A DNA stretch of 64,000 bases from Fulvimarina pelagi HTCC2506 (GCF_000153705.1 NZ_DS022272.1:3504432-3568431), one strand, 5' to 3'. Positions 26,536 to 35,740 are shown, counted from the stretch's first letter. The notes: generated by a model from the sequence alone, not told the origin. Translations and numbers: made by a program.

Positions 26536-26739
26536 TCAGAAGCGCGCGGTGTCGTAGAAGGATTTGACGTGCGCCGTTTCCTTGTAGCCGGCGCCGTCCC
26601 GCGGTTCGTCTTCTGCAGCAGCCTCGGCCGTGCCGACCGACGAAGCCAAAGCGACCGCGCCGGTCGCAACGCCGCCGATACCGGCGAACTTCAGGAACGA
26701 ACGACGGTTCGTCACTCCATCTTTCTTCGATTCGCTCAT
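26536..26739 (-). CDS. Formate dehydrogenase region small Tat-signal protein
   Basis: 67 residues with a Tat signal (NRRSFLKFAGIGG) and a short polar remainder with KETAHVKSFYDTARF. Matches the small family found directly before Tat-exported formate dehydrogenase alpha genes, sometimes called formate dehydrogenase region Tat target. Function unproven; it may chaperone or cap the complex. The ATG at 26739 is the start that gives the Tat region at the N-terminus; GAGAGTT lies just upstream. 62 bases separate it from fdh3A. Confidence 0.88.
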   Translation of the reverse strand: MSESKKDGVTNRRSFLKFAGIGGVATGAVALASSVGTAEAAAEDEPRDGAGYKETAHVKSFYDTARF

Positions 26740-26834
26740 CGAACTCTCCCGTCCTGTTTCCGTCTCGGTCCGCAGACTTTCCTTGGAACCGTTAAAATTA
26801 CTGCCTTGCCTCGGACGGATCGTCCGCTCGGCGC

Positions 26835-27440
26835 CTACATGTCGAACCCGGCATCCTCGATCTCGGTGAACAGAGCGCCGATCCGCCCGACCGGGGCATA
26901 GAAACGTGCCCCCTTGGCGGCGGCCAGATCCCGGTAGAAGTGCCCGATCCATGATCCGACATGCTCGCGGAAGAAGTCGCGCTGCACGTGGAGCGGTTGT
27001 CGTTCGCCGAAAGAGCCGTCGATCAGGCCGGCCATCATGTCCATCAGTGCGGCGGCGTGGTCCTCCGGCTCTTTGACCTCCGGTGCCCGCTCGATGCCGA
27101 GGGGCGCCATGGCGGAGCGCAGGCGGGCAAGCGGCTTCTCGTGCAAAAATCCGGTGAGGTAGTACGAGCCGAACGGCACGAGTTCACCGCGTCCAACGCC
27201 GATGAACAGTCGAATATACTCGTCTGAGACGTCCTCGGCCGTCATCTCAACGGCGCATTTTGAGAGATCTCCGATCGCTTGGCCGAGTTCGGTCTCGTCT
27301 CCGGAAAGACTGGAAAGCGACGTCAAGACACCCTGATCGGGCGAACGTGCAAGCAGGCCGGCGAGCATCCGATAGAGATTGACCCTCAGATGATCGGCTT
27401 CGTCCAGCAATTGCGAAACAGCAGCGTTCTGTGTGTGCAC
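26835..27440 (-). CDS. TorD-family molecular chaperone for formate dehydrogenase
   Basis: About 201 residues, all-helical TorD/DmsD type: LRVNLYRMLAGLLARSPD near the N-terminus, then the family hallmark region PFGSYYLTGFLHEKPLARLRS and the C-terminal EHVGSWIGHFYRDLAAAKGARFY. Such chaperones bind the Tat signal and insert the cofactor before export; here the client should be the alpha subunit and perhaps the small Tat protein. There is no ATG: GTG at 27440 has GGGAGA eight bases upstream and is preferred over the GTG at 27458. First gene of the minus-strand FDH3 operon. Confidence 0.88.
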   Translation of the reverse strand: MHTQNAAVSQLLDEADHLRVNLYRMLAGLLARSPDQGVLTSLSSLSGDETELGQAIGDLSKCAVEMTAEDVSDEYIRLFIGVGRGELVPFGSYYLTGFLHEKPLARLRSAMAPLGIERAPEVKEPEDHAAALMDMMAGLIDGSFGERQPLHVQRDFFREHVGSWIGHFYRDLAAAKGARFYAPVGRIGALFTEIEDAGFDM

Positions 27441-27655
27441 GTCGTTTCTCTCCCGCACACATTAGAACAGTTATTGTTTCGCTCGGCAATCACTTTCGAA
27501 CGGTTCCAGTCTGGCTAACCGCCTGATTCTGGCGCGATACCGCTGCGCGATTTCACGCACCATGATTGCTTCGAAATCGTTTCCGCTGGACAGGTCGCCA
27601 TTCATGATGCTTTGATTGCGCAGAATTTTCCGCATACGCCTACGCCCGGGAAAAA
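27441..27655. promoter_or_regulatory. Divergent control region between the FDH3 operon and tupBCA
   Basis: 215 bases from which the formate dehydrogenase operon (minus) and tungstate transporter (plus) diverge. It contains two related 13-14-base direct repeats, CATGATTGCTTCGA (27561-27574) and CATGATGCTTTGA (27603-27615), that could be regulator sites. No clear sigma-70 hexamers seen. Confidence 0.45.
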
Positions 27656-28378
27656 ATGCAGGATTTCGCACAAGCATTGTTGAGTGCCCTTGCTCTGGTC
27701 ATCACGGGCGATGGTGAGCTTTGGGCGATCGTCCTGTTGTCGCTCAAGGTGTCCATCACAGCGGTCGTCTTCGCGGCATGCGTCGGAATGCCCCTTGGTG
27801 CGGCTCTCGCAGTCTCGCGGTTCCGGGGACGCCGGGTCGTGACGGTGATTCTCAATGCCTTGATGGGCCTGCCGCCGGTCGTCGTCGGCCTCTTCGTCTA
27901 TCTGGCGCTATCCGCATCGGGACCGCTCGGCGTCCTGCACCTCCTCTACACGCCGACAGCGATGATCATTGCGCAGTTCATCCTGGTTCTGCCGATCGTC
28001 GCGACGCTCACCCGCCAGACGGTGGAAGACCTCGACGCCGAATACCGTCTTCAATTGCGCTCTTTCGGCCTGTCGCGCTTCAGTTCGGTACCGACGCTTC
28101 TTTGGGATGCGCGGATCAGCCTGATGACCGCGCTGCTCGCCGGTTTCGGCCGCGCCATCGCCGAAGTGGGGGCGGTCATCATCGTTGGCGGCAACATCAA
28201 CCATGTCACGCGGGTCATGACGACGACGATCGCCTTGGAAACGTCCAAAGGTAATCTCGCCCTCGCACTCGCCCTCGGTGTCGTCCTCATTCTGATCGCG
28301 ATTCTCGTCAACGCCGCTGTCTCGGCCCTCGGCACGGCATCGACGCGCGGCGCGACGACGGGCCTCGCCCATGCCTAG
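27656..28378 (+). CDS. tupB: Tungstate ABC transporter, permease
   Basis: 240-residue inner-membrane permease with about five to six helices and the inner-membrane component signature region DAEYRLQLRSFG. TupB/WtpB-type proteins import tungstate (some molybdate). Identification rests on the partner binding protein, which has the TupA TTS motif. GGGA lies five bases before the ATG. Overlaps the ATPase gene by eight bases. Divergent from the FDH3 operon, whose alpha subunit needs Mo or W. Confidence 0.88.
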   Translation: MQDFAQALLSALALVITGDGELWAIVLLSLKVSITAVVFAACVGMPLGAALAVSRFRGRRVVTVILNALMGLPPVVVGLFVYLALSASGPLGVLHLLYTPTAMIIAQFILVLPIVATLTRQTVEDLDAEYRLQLRSFGLSRFSSVPTLLWDARISLMTALLAGFGRAIAEVGAVIIVGGNINHVTRVMTTTIALETSKGNLALALALGVVLILIAILVNAAVSALGTASTRGATTGLAHA

Positions 28379-29159
28379 CCTCGCTTTCCTCCCGCCATTT
28401 GCATCGACTCCGCTCGCCCGCACCGAGGTGCTGACCTCACACCAGTCGCTCCTGCCTCTGACGGCCGAGGGGCTGACCTTCAGGACCGGCGATCGCGTTC
28501 TCGTCGATATCGAGACCCTGAGCATCGGCTCGAGCGGCGCGACGATGATCCTTGGGCCCAACGGGGCCGGCAAGAGCCTGCTCATTCAACTCCTGCACGG
28601 CCTCATCGTCCCCACGACCGGCAGAATCAGCTTCGGCGGAAGACCGATCGATACGGCAGCCCGCAAGCGCCAGGCCATGGTCTTTCAGCGTCCGGTCATG
28701 CTGCGCCGGTCGGTCGCGTCCAACCTTGGCTTCGCGCTCAAGGCGCAAGGCGTCGGCCGGGCCGAACGTGCCGAGCGCACGGCACGGCTTCTCGTCGAAG
28801 GCGGCTTCGAGAAGGTGGCCGATCAGCCGGCACGGACCCTGTCGGGCGGCGAGCAGCAGCGCCTCGCCATGCTGCGCGCGCTTTCCACCGAGCCGGAACT
28901 GGTCTTTCTCGACGAGCCCACTTCGAGCCTCGATCCGCAGTCGACGCTGGCGATCGAGGAGATGGTCGCCCGCGCCGTCAAGCGGGGCGTGAAGGTGGTC
29001 ATGGTCACCCACGATATCGGGCAGGCGAGGCGTCTGGGGCATGAGATGATTTTCATGCATCACGGTCGGCTGACCGAGCAGACGCCCGCTGCGAACTTTT
29101 TCGACCAGCCCGAGAGTGCGCCGGCGAGAGATTTTCTCGCCGGTCAGATTTTGACCTGA
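28371..29159 (+). CDS. tupC: Tungstate ABC transporter, ATP-binding protein
   Basis: 262 residues. Walker A GPNGAGKS (about residue 64), signature LSGGEQQRL, Walker B LVFLDEPTSSLD and the His switch in VTHDI are all intact. The first 30 residues, before the ABC core, are Pro/Leu-rich and not typical; an internal start cannot be excluded. It couples ATP hydrolysis to tungstate import with the overlapping tupB product. Confidence 0.9.
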   Translation: MPSLAFLPPFASTPLARTEVLTSHQSLLPLTAEGLTFRTGDRVLVDIETLSIGSSGATMILGPNGAGKSLLIQLLHGLIVPTTGRISFGGRPIDTAARKRQAMVFQRPVMLRRSVASNLGFALKAQGVGRAERAERTARLLVEGGFEKVADQPARTLSGGEQQRLAMLRALSTEPELVFLDEPTSSLDPQSTLAIEEMVARAVKRGVKVVMVTHDIGQARRLGHEMIFMHHGRLTEQTPAANFFDQPESAPARDFLAGQILT

Positions 29160-29206
29160 GTCCGTCCGTCTCGCGCGAAACGGCAACGCAGAAAGAGATA
29201 ATAGCT

Positions 29207-30046
29207 ATGTTCAGACATACTTTTCTGTCGGCGGCCGTCGGCCTCGCCGGTATGTTTTTGACAAGCGGGGCTCAGGCGCAAACCGACGAGTTCATCATCG
29301 TCCAATCGACCACCTCGACCCAAAACTCCGGGCTCTTCGAGGAAATCCTGCCCAAATTCACGGAGAAGACCGGCATCGAGGTCCGCGTCGTGGCGGTCGG
29401 TACCGGGCAGGCCATCAAGAATGCCGAGAACGGTGACGGCGACGTGCTCTTCGTCCACGCCAAGCCGGCAGAAGAAGCCTTCGTTGAGGCCGGTCAGGGC
29501 GTCGAGCGGTTCGACGTCATGTACAATGACTTCATCATCGTCGGCCCGTCTTCCGATCCCGCCGGCGTTGCGGGCAGCGCGGATGTCGTTGAAGCGCTCG
29601 AGAAGATCGCCGAAAGCAAGAGCCCGTTCGCCTCACGCGGCGACGATTCCGGCACCCACAAAGCCGAGATGCGGCTTTGGGGCGAAGCCGGCAAGGAGGT
29701 CGCGAGCGCTTCGGGCCAATGGTATCGCGAGACCGGCTCCGGCATGGGCGCGACGTTGAATACCGCTGTCGGCATGGGCGCTTATGTTCTTACCGACCGC
29801 GCGACCTGGATCTCCTTCGGCAACAAGGGCGAACATGAGGTCGCGGTCGAAGGCGATCCGAAGCTCTTCAACCAATACGGCGTCATCCTCGTGAACCCGG
29901 AAAAACATCCGAACGTAAAGGCCGAGGCCGGCCAGGCGTTCATTGACTGGGTTCTGTCTGAAGAAGGCCAGGACGCGATCGCCGCCTACAAGGTCGACGG
30001 CCAGCAGCTTTTCTTCCCCAACGCGACGACGGCTGATGGGGCCTGA
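29207..30046 (+). CDS. tupA: Tungstate-binding periplasmic protein
   Basis: 279 residues with a signal peptide to about residue 24 (GAQAQ). The diagnostic TupA oxyanion motif is QSTTSTQNSG at the start of the mature protein, and later SRGDDSGTHKAE supplies further ligands. Family members bind tungstate with very high affinity and discriminate against molybdate. Gene order tupB-tupC-tupA differs from the usual tupA-first order. Ends 28 bases from the convergent HTH-PBP regulator gene. Confidence 0.92.
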   Translation: MFRHTFLSAAVGLAGMFLTSGAQAQTDEFIIVQSTTSTQNSGLFEEILPKFTEKTGIEVRVVAVGTGQAIKNAENGDGDVLFVHAKPAEEAFVEAGQGVERFDVMYNDFIIVGPSSDPAGVAGSADVVEALEKIAESKSPFASRGDDSGTHKAEMRLWGEAGKEVASASGQWYRETGSGMGATLNTAVGMGAYVLTDRATWISFGNKGEHEVAVEGDPKLFNQYGVILVNPEKHPNVKAEAGQAFIDWVLSEEGQDAIAAYKVDGQQLFFPNATTADGA

Positions 30047-30074
30047 TACTGTGTGGGTGGGCCGTGGCGTGTCG

Positions 30075-30974
30075 TCAGCGCCCACCACCGTTGAAATGGA
30101 CCATGCCGGTCCGTGACACGTCGTAGCCGGCCATGGTGCGGGCCCGCTCGGCGAATTCAGGACTTCGCATGAAGCCTGTGAGACGCTGGAAAGATGGCTC
30201 GAAATAGGCTTTGCGGCCAACCAGAAGATCGAAGCGATCCTCGGCGAGGGGCACGAAACCGAGCCTGAATTGCGCTGCGACCGCGCGCAGGCCGAAGGCC
30301 GCATCGGCCCTTTCCTCCATGACGAGGCGAGCGAGATCGTCCTCGGTGCGCGCCAGCGCTTCGGGTCCGTCGAGGATCTCGAAATCGAGCCCGGCCTCGA
30401 AGAGCAGCGCCTCGAAATGGACCGATCCGCCGGCCCCGGCCTGCCGCCTGGCGACCCTCAGCGCAGGAAGATCGGACAATCCGGCGATCGCCTTCGGATT
30501 GCCGGACGCGACGATGAGGCCACATTCGCGTCGCGCCCATTCGATGAGGACGACGGGGTCGCGCGAAAATCGCTTTGCCACCGCGTCGACGTTCCAACTC
30601 CCGTCCGTCCCACGCAGATGAAGCCCGCACGCCATGGCCTCCCGGTTGGCGAATCGCTCCAATCCGTCACAGCTGCCGTCGAAGAAGGCTGCAAGGCCGC
30701 TCCCGGACTGGCGAAGGGCCCAATCGAGCAAAGGGTCGTGGCTGCCTGCCAGCACCAGCGGCCGCCTCTCGTCTTCGACCTGGGGACCGGAGCGCGCTGC
30801 GCCCATCCATGCCGCGATTTCCCCAGCCGGGAAGAGAAGCTTTCCGACCGCACGCACGCAAGGGATCTCGCCGTTTGACGCCAAATCGTAGACCTTGCGC
30901 TCCTTGATGCGCAGAAGCTCGGCAAGCTCCTTCGTTGTCAGATAATCGGGGCCGGAAGTTTCCATGGAACGCAT
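30075..30974 (-). CDS. HTH regulator with periplasmic-binding-protein-like domain (probable Mo/W-responsive)
   Basis: 299 residues. An N-terminal excisionase/MerR-like helix-turn-helix (LTTKELAELLRIKERKVYDL, then PCVRAVGKLLFPAGEIAAW) is followed by a PBP-like ligand domain of the molybdate-binding type (about 70-290) with SHDPLLDWALR and ADAAFGLRAVAAQ. It is similar in plan to one-component regulators adjacent to Mo/W transporters and formate dehydrogenases. Likely senses the oxyanion and controls tupBCA and/or fdh3; direct evidence is lacking. Alternative start ATG at 30965. Confidence 0.82.
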   Translation of the reverse strand: MRSMETSGPDYLTTKELAELLRIKERKVYDLASNGEIPCVRAVGKLLFPAGEIAAWMGAARSGPQVEDERRPLVLAGSHDPLLDWALRQSGSGLAAFFDGSCDGLERFANREAMACGLHLRGTDGSWNVDAVAKRFSRDPVVLIEWARRECGLIVASGNPKAIAGLSDLPALRVARRQAGAGGSVHFEALLFEAGLDFEILDGPEALARTEDDLARLVMEERADAAFGLRAVAAQFRLGFVPLAEDRFDLLVGRKAYFEPSFQRLTGFMRSPEFAERARTMAGYDVSRTGMVHFNGGGR

Positions 30975-31071
30975 CTAGACGGGCACCGGCTACAAGGGCA
31001 ATCGTGTCGCGACCGGGAATGACCCCTGAGGGCTCTTCCCGCTTCAGCAAAGCAGATTGAAGGACCCGGAC

Positions 31072-31578
31072 ATGGCGCCGATCGTTTTCGGTATCACGGG
31101 CTGGAAGAACTCCGGCAAGACCACCCTCACCGAACGGTTGATTGCGGAGCTGACCGCGCGCGGCCACCGCGTCGCCAGCATCAAGCACGCCCACCATGCG
31201 TTCGACGTCGATCAGGAGGGCACCGACTCCTATCGGCACCGCGCTGCGGGCGCCGCAGAGGTCGCGATCGTCTCCTCGGTCCGCTGGGCCCTGATGCACG
31301 AATTGAAGGGCGCGGACGAGCCGACCCTTGAGGAGATGCTCACACACCTTTCCTCCAGCGACTTCGTCATCGTCGAAGGCTTCAAGCAGAGCACTCACGA
31401 GAAGATCGAATGCCGCCGAAAGGATGCTGTCGACCATACGCCGCTTGCCGGCAGAGTGCCGGGCATCGTCGCCGTCGCCTCGGACAACAAGGTCGACAAC
31501 GAAATGCTTCCGGTCTTCGACCTCGACGATGTCGCCGGCATCGCCGACTTCGTCGAGAGCCGACCGCAGACGGAATGA
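31072..31578 (+). CDS. mobB: Molybdopterin-guanine dinucleotide biosynthesis adaptor MobB
   Basis: 168-residue P-loop GTPase-like protein that assists MobA in forming MGD, the cofactor form required by formate dehydrogenase. Walker A GWKNSGKTTL is at residues 9-18, the metal/Walker B-like VIVEGFK lies mid-protein, and SIKHAHHAFDVDQEGTDSYRH is typical. AAGGA eight bases upstream supports the ATG at 31072 over the TTG at 31057. Its location beside the FDH3/tup region fits a dedicated supply of cofactor. MobA itself is not in the window. Confidence 0.94.
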   Translation: MAPIVFGITGWKNSGKTTLTERLIAELTARGHRVASIKHAHHAFDVDQEGTDSYRHRAAGAAEVAIVSSVRWALMHELKGADEPTLEEMLTHLSSSDFVIVEGFKQSTHEKIECRRKDAVDHTPLAGRVPGIVAVASDNKVDNEMLPVFDLDDVAGIADFVESRPQTE

Positions 31579-31627
31579 CCCGAGACTCAAGTGGACTGCA
31601 TCCGCGCGGATGCCTTGAACTTTCGCC

Positions 31628-32086
31628 TCAGACGAGCTGGTGGATCGCCGGGACGAGGGGACTTTGTTCGAGATCGAGCGTCGCGAGGGTGACAGGGAGC
31701 TTAAAGCGCCTGGGCCCGGCGCTTCCGGGATTGAGATAGAGGACGTTTTCGACAGTCTCGAAGCCGGGGCGATGGCAATGACCCGAAATGACGAGGTCGT
31801 AGCCTTCTTCGGCGGGATCGAAGGCGAGGTCGTTCCGATCGTGAATGACGAAGATACGCCGGCCGGCGACGTCGAGGCACGCAGTCTCCGGAAAGGCCTG
31901 TGCCCAGTCGGCCGTGTCGACATTGCCGCGGATCGTTGTGACGGGCGCGATCCCGGCAAGGCAGGAGACGATCTCCGGCTTTCCAATGTCCCCCGCATGG
32001 ACGATCTGGCAGACGCCTTCGAGCTTGGAGATCGCTTCGGGTCGGAGCAGGCCGTGCGTGTCCGAGATGACCCCGATCCGCTGCAT
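31628..32086 (-). CDS. Metallophosphoesterase, YfcE/MJ0936 type
   Basis: 152 residues, cytosolic. Calcineurin-like dimetal motifs: GVISDTHG at the N-terminus, VHAGDIG, RGNVD and the His pair in ISGHCHRPG. Compact size matches small phosphodiesterases of the YfcE family, whose natural substrates are unclear. Starts five bases after the selO stop on the same strand, so probably cotranscribed with it. The ATG at 32086 gives the family-standard N-terminus. Confidence 0.92.
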   Translation of the reverse strand: MQRIGVISDTHGLLRPEAISKLEGVCQIVHAGDIGKPEIVSCLAGIAPVTTIRGNVDTADWAQAFPETACLDVAGRRIFVIHDRNDLAFDPAEEGYDLVISGHCHRPGFETVENVLYLNPGSAGPRRFKLPVTLATLDLEQSPLVPAIHQLV

Positions 32087-32091
32087 GCGTG

Positions 32092-33567
32092 TCAAGTCCC
32101 GCAGAAGGTGCGGTAGGGAACTTCTGGCGTCGGCGGAACACCGGCATAATCGGCAAATTCGGCGCGATCCTCGTAAGGCTTGGCCAGCGCCTCGTTCAGG
32201 CGCTCGAACGGAGCCAGGTCCTCGCTGAGCGCGGCGGCGAGAGCCTCTTCCACGAGGTGATTGCGCGGGATGACGGCCGGGTTCACCGCATCCATCGCAG
32301 CACGGCATTCGCTCGTTTCTTGCGGCTCGGCGGCCAGTCGCTCGCGCCAGCGAACGGCCCAGCTATCGTAGGCGGCTGGATCGCCGAAGAGGGAACGTAC
32401 TTGTGCATCGCCGTCGCTGTTTTCCGCCGCATCGCCGAGCTGTCTGAAGGCCAGTGTGAAATCAGCCTTTTGCTGCGCCATGATCGCCAGAAGATCGTTG
32501 ATCAGATCGGCATCCCCCGCCTGCCGGGTCTGCAGGCCGATCTTTGCGCTGAAACCGTCCAGGTAGGCGGCTTCGAAGGCAGCGGCGAAACCACCGAGAA
32601 CTTCCTGCGCGATCTCGACAGCTCTGTCATGGTCCTGATCCAGAAGCGGAAGCAGGCATTCGGCAAGGCGCGCCAGATTCCAGCTCGCCATGCTGGGCTG
32701 ATTTCCGTACGCGTAGCGCCCCTGCCGATCGATCAAAGAGAAGACCGTTCCGGGGTCGTAGACGTCGAGAAACGCGCATGGCCCGTAATCGATCGTCTCC
32801 CCTGCGATCGACATGTTGTCCGTGTTCATGACACCGTGGATGAAACCGACCTGCATCCAGCGCGCGACGAGGGCTGCCTGACGTGTCGCGACGGCTTCGA
32901 GTAGTGCACGATAGCGATGGGGTGCATCTTCAGTTTCTGGATAGTGCCGCTCGATCACGTGGTCGGCGAGGCGTCGAACCGCGTCTTCCTCGCCCCGCGC
33001 AGCGAAGTACTGGAACGTTCCCACGCGAACATGGCTTGATGCGACCCGGGTCAGGACGGCACCCGGCAGAACAGTCTCGCGGTAAACCGGCTCCCCCGTT
33101 GCAGTCGCGGCTAGCGCGCGCGTCGTAGGAATGCCGAGCGCGGCCATCGCTTCGCTGACGAGATATTCGCGAAGAACGGGCCCGAGGGCGGCCCGCCCGT
33201 CGCCGCTGCGGGAAAAGGCGGTCGGCCCGCTTCCCTTCAGTTGGATGTCCCGGCGCCGACCGGCCCTGTCGACAACCTCGCCGATGAGGATCGCGCGTCC
33301 GTCGCCAAGCTGCGGCACGAAGTTCCCGAACTGATGGCCGGCATAGGCCACGGCGATCGGATCGGCACCGGTGGGAAGCCGATTGCCTGCGAGTATTTCG
33401 GCGCCTTCCGCCGTATCGAGCGCGTCCGCGTCAATTCCCAGCTCAGCGCATAGCGGCCGATTCAGCTTGAGGAGTTTCGGCGCCGTGACTGGCGTCGGCA
33501 GGATCGGCTGGTGAAAGCGCTCGCCGAGCCGAGCATAGCTGTTGTCGAAGGGGAAATGGACCGTCAT
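32092..33567 (-). CDS. selO: Protein adenylyltransferase SelO (YdiU)
   Basis: 491-residue pseudokinase-fold enzyme that transfers AMP to Ser/Thr/Tyr of proteins involved in redox homeostasis. Family blocks are intact: [30 protein letters not shown], the metal-binding [10 protein letters not shown] and DYGPCAFLD, and [15 protein letters not shown] near the C-terminus. The end is RTFCGT, with Cys at the place where some eukaryotic homologues have selenocysteine. Operon with the small phosphoesterase downstream. Confidence 0.95.
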   Translation of the reverse strand: MTVHFPFDNSYARLGERFHQPILPTPVTAPKLLKLNRPLCAELGIDADALDTAEGAEILAGNRLPTGADPIAVAYAGHQFGNFVPQLGDGRAILIGEVVDRAGRRRDIQLKGSGPTAFSRSGDGRAALGPVLREYLVSEAMAALGIPTTRALAATATGEPVYRETVLPGAVLTRVASSHVRVGTFQYFAARGEEDAVRRLADHVIERHYPETEDAPHRYRALLEAVATRQAALVARWMQVGFIHGVMNTDNMSIAGETIDYGPCAFLDVYDPGTVFSLIDRQGRYAYGNQPSMASWNLARLAECLLPLLDQDHDRAVEIAQEVLGGFAAAFEAAYLDGFSAKIGLQTRQAGDADLINDLLAIMAQQKADFTLAFRQLGDAAENSDGDAQVRSLFGDPAAYDSWAVRWRERLAAEPQETSECRAAMDAVNPAVIPRNHLVEEALAAALSEDLAPFERLNEALAKPYEDRAEFADYAGVPPTPEVPYRTFCGT

Positions 33568-33991
33568 CGGCTCTGTCGGCTCCCGTCATTCGTTTCAAAA
33601 CGCTCTCCGGAAATGGCGTCTTGAGTGACGGATTTCGAGGGTTCAGAGCTTTTTGGGAAGGCTGGGAACGCGAGTTTGTAGTTCCAGGGCGCGCAATCAG
33701 AGAAGTGTCCGACATCCTTGCTTGAGCACTGCAGGCCTACGCGATGTGGCGCGGGTCGAAGGCGCTTTTCGAGCGTTCAGCGAGAGACTCCGGCAGCGGG
33801 ACGCAGCAGGATATATTTGAAAGGCACGCAAGAAAACTTCGTTCTTGATCAGACCCACCTCGGGTGCGCGCCGATCTTCTATAGAACGACCGGCCATATT
33901 GTCACAGGGTCGTCATCTGGTATGTCCGATGATGCGGGTCAAAAAGCAGTCCGCCATCGCTTAAGTTCTGTCTCGACCAAGGATGCCCTTC
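33568..33991. other. 424-base divergent interval between selO and the universal stress protein gene
   Basis: Must contain both promoters. Visible dyads: GGAAC (33665-33669) / GTTCC (33681-33685) and the perfect palindrome TTCTATAGAA (33877-33886) about 105 bases before the usp start, the latter overlapping a CTATAG that could be a -10. No coding frame is convincing. Confidence 0.5.
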
Positions 33992-34399
33992 ATGTACAAG
34001 AAGATCCTGATCCCGATCGCGCCCGATCACCTCGATGCCGCTTCGGAATCGATCGCTGCCGCGCGGGCCCTCGCCGACGAAGGAGCGACATTTCACGCCG
34101 TCTCGGTCATCAACGTCATTCCGAAATATGTCGTGGCCGAAATCGGCGGCGAGGTCTACGAGCGTTCGAGTGCCAAGGCGAGGGAGAAGCTTCAGAGGGC
34201 GTTCAAGGGCCTCGAAGGCGTCGAGATCAGTGCCATCATCGGCGAGCCGCCAGCCAAGATCATCTCGATCGCGAAAGAGGGCGGCTTCGACCTCGTCATC
34301 ATCCGCTCGCACAAGCCCGGCATCAAGGACTGGTTCCTAGGGTCGACCGCCGGGCGGGTGGTGCGTAGCATTCCCTGTGCCGTACACGTCCTGCGGTAG
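33992..34399 (+). CDS. Universal stress protein, UspA family
   Basis: 135 residues forming one Usp domain. The N-terminal beta strand is YKKILIPIA, and the C-terminal nucleotide-binding signature region is IRSHKPGIKDWFLGSTAGRVVRSIPCAVHV, which reads G-2x-G-9x-G-S/T-like. The second ATG (33992) is preferred because AAGG is at proper distance from it and abuts the first ATG (33983). Monocistronic by spacing. Confidence 0.92.
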   Translation: MYKKILIPIAPDHLDAASESIAAARALADEGATFHAVSVINVIPKYVVAEIGGEVYERSSAKAREKLQRAFKGLEGVEISAIIGEPPAKIISIAKEGGFDLVIIRSHKPGIKDWFLGSTAGRVVRSIPCAVHVLR

Positions 34400-34486
34400 G
34401 CGCGAGGCTATTTCAGACGCAGGGCGTACGGGCCTTCGATAGGATGCAGATCGTCCCATCTCTTCCGAGAAGGGGCAGGGCGCCGA

Positions 34487-35740
34487 TCAATAGCCGTGGG
34501 CATTCATCCGTTCGACATACCAGGTGGAAAAGTCGTCGAGGGCACCTTCGGTGAACTTGGAATAGGGCCCTGGACGATAGCCGACCGAGTGCGCGCCGGC
34601 ATGGGCCCTTGCGACGAGGGCGGCGTCCTGTGCGTTCGTCGCCTTCCAGACCGAGGTGAGGTGTTCAAGGTCGTAGTCGACGCTCTCGACCGCGTCCTTG
34701 TGGACGAGCCATTTGGTACGAACCAGTGTCTGGTCTGCCGACAGCGGAAAGATCGTGAAGATCACCGCATGGTCGGCCATGACGTGGTTCCACGAATTGT
34801 TGCCCCACAGATGAATGTCGCCGGTGTCCTTCCGGGTCATCGTGCCAAGCAGTTTTTTGGAAGCGGCGAGGGCATCGGGCGTTTGTGATTCGCCGGCGCC
34901 GGCGATGATCAGCCGCTGGGTGCGGAAGTTGGTCTCCTTGCCGACGGTATGCTCTATCGCGCGGGAAGGGTAGCCATCTCTTTCCCACGCATTCGTGCGC
35001 TCCTCGTACATCTTGCCGTGCGTGGCCGCTTCCTCGCGGTCCTCGTCCGACAACTGATCAGGATCGAAGCCGAAGTCGAGATCGATGAAGGAGACGCAGA
35101 GCTCGGGATGGTTCGAGGCGCAGTGATAGCACTCCCGATTGTTTTCCATCGTCAGCTTCCAGTTGCCCTCCTCTACGAGCTCGCTTTCATAGGCGACCTT
35201 CGTGTTCGCAAGGTCGTAGGGCGCGAGGCGCGGCGCCATGATCTCCGCGAGCGTCTCGATGTCGGATGGCGCTTCGTCTGCCAGGCAGACATAGAGGATG
35301 CCGCCGATCGAGCGCATGTTGACCGGACGGAGATGGTGCAGGTCGTAGCGGAAGTCCTTGCCCATGTGCGGGGCTTCGATCAGTTCGCCGTCGAGCTCAT
35401 AGATCCACTGATGATAGGGGCAGACGAGCTTGCCGATGGTCGAGTGCCCGGCATCGACGAGCTTGGCGCCCCGATGGCTGCAGACATTGTGGAAGGCGCG
35501 CACCGTGCCCGCGTCGTCGCGTAAGATGACGATCGAAGACCGGCCGATATCGACACCGTAAACGTCGCCTTCCTCCGGCACGTCCGCCTCGACCGCGACC
35601 GCGATCCAGTGGCGGTGGAAGATGACGTCGAGATCGGCTTCGTATGCCTCGGGCCGCGTATAGAGCCCCGCAGGCAGGGAGTGGCCCGTCTGGCGCGCAC
35701 GAAGGAGGGCGGAGACTTCATCCTTGGGGGATTGCAGCAT
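34487..35740 (-). CDS. Rieske-type ring-hydroxylating/N-demethylating oxygenase alpha subunit, GbcA-like
   Basis: 417 residues. The Rieske [2Fe-2S] ligands are C87, H89, C107 and H110 (NVCSHRGAKL and CPYHQW). The mononuclear iron site has H207 and H211 in NRECYHCASNHPEL. Overall pattern resembles glycine-betaine or stachydrine demethylases (GbcA type) more than aromatic dioxygenases. No reductase or beta subunit gene is adjacent, so the electron donor must be elsewhere. Substrate is an inference only. SD-like GAGG is weak; the ATG gives a normal N-terminus. Confidence 0.85.
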   Translation of the reverse strand: MLQSPKDEVSALLRARQTGHSLPAGLYTRPEAYEADLDVIFHRHWIAVAVEADVPEEGDVYGVDIGRSSIVILRDDAGTVRAFHNVCSHRGAKLVDAGHSTIGKLVCPYHQWIYELDGELIEAPHMGKDFRYDLHHLRPVNMRSIGGILYVCLADEAPSDIETLAEIMAPRLAPYDLANTKVAYESELVEEGNWKLTMENNRECYHCASNHPELCVSFIDLDFGFDPDQLSDEDREEAATHGKMYEERTNAWERDGYPSRAIEHTVGKETNFRTQRLIIAGAGESQTPDALAASKKLLGTMTRKDTGDIHLWGNNSWNHVMADHAVIFTIFPLSADQTLVRTKWLVHKDAVESVDYDLEHLTSVWKATNAQDAALVARAHAGAHSVGYRPGPYSKFTEGALDDFSTWYVERMNAHGY

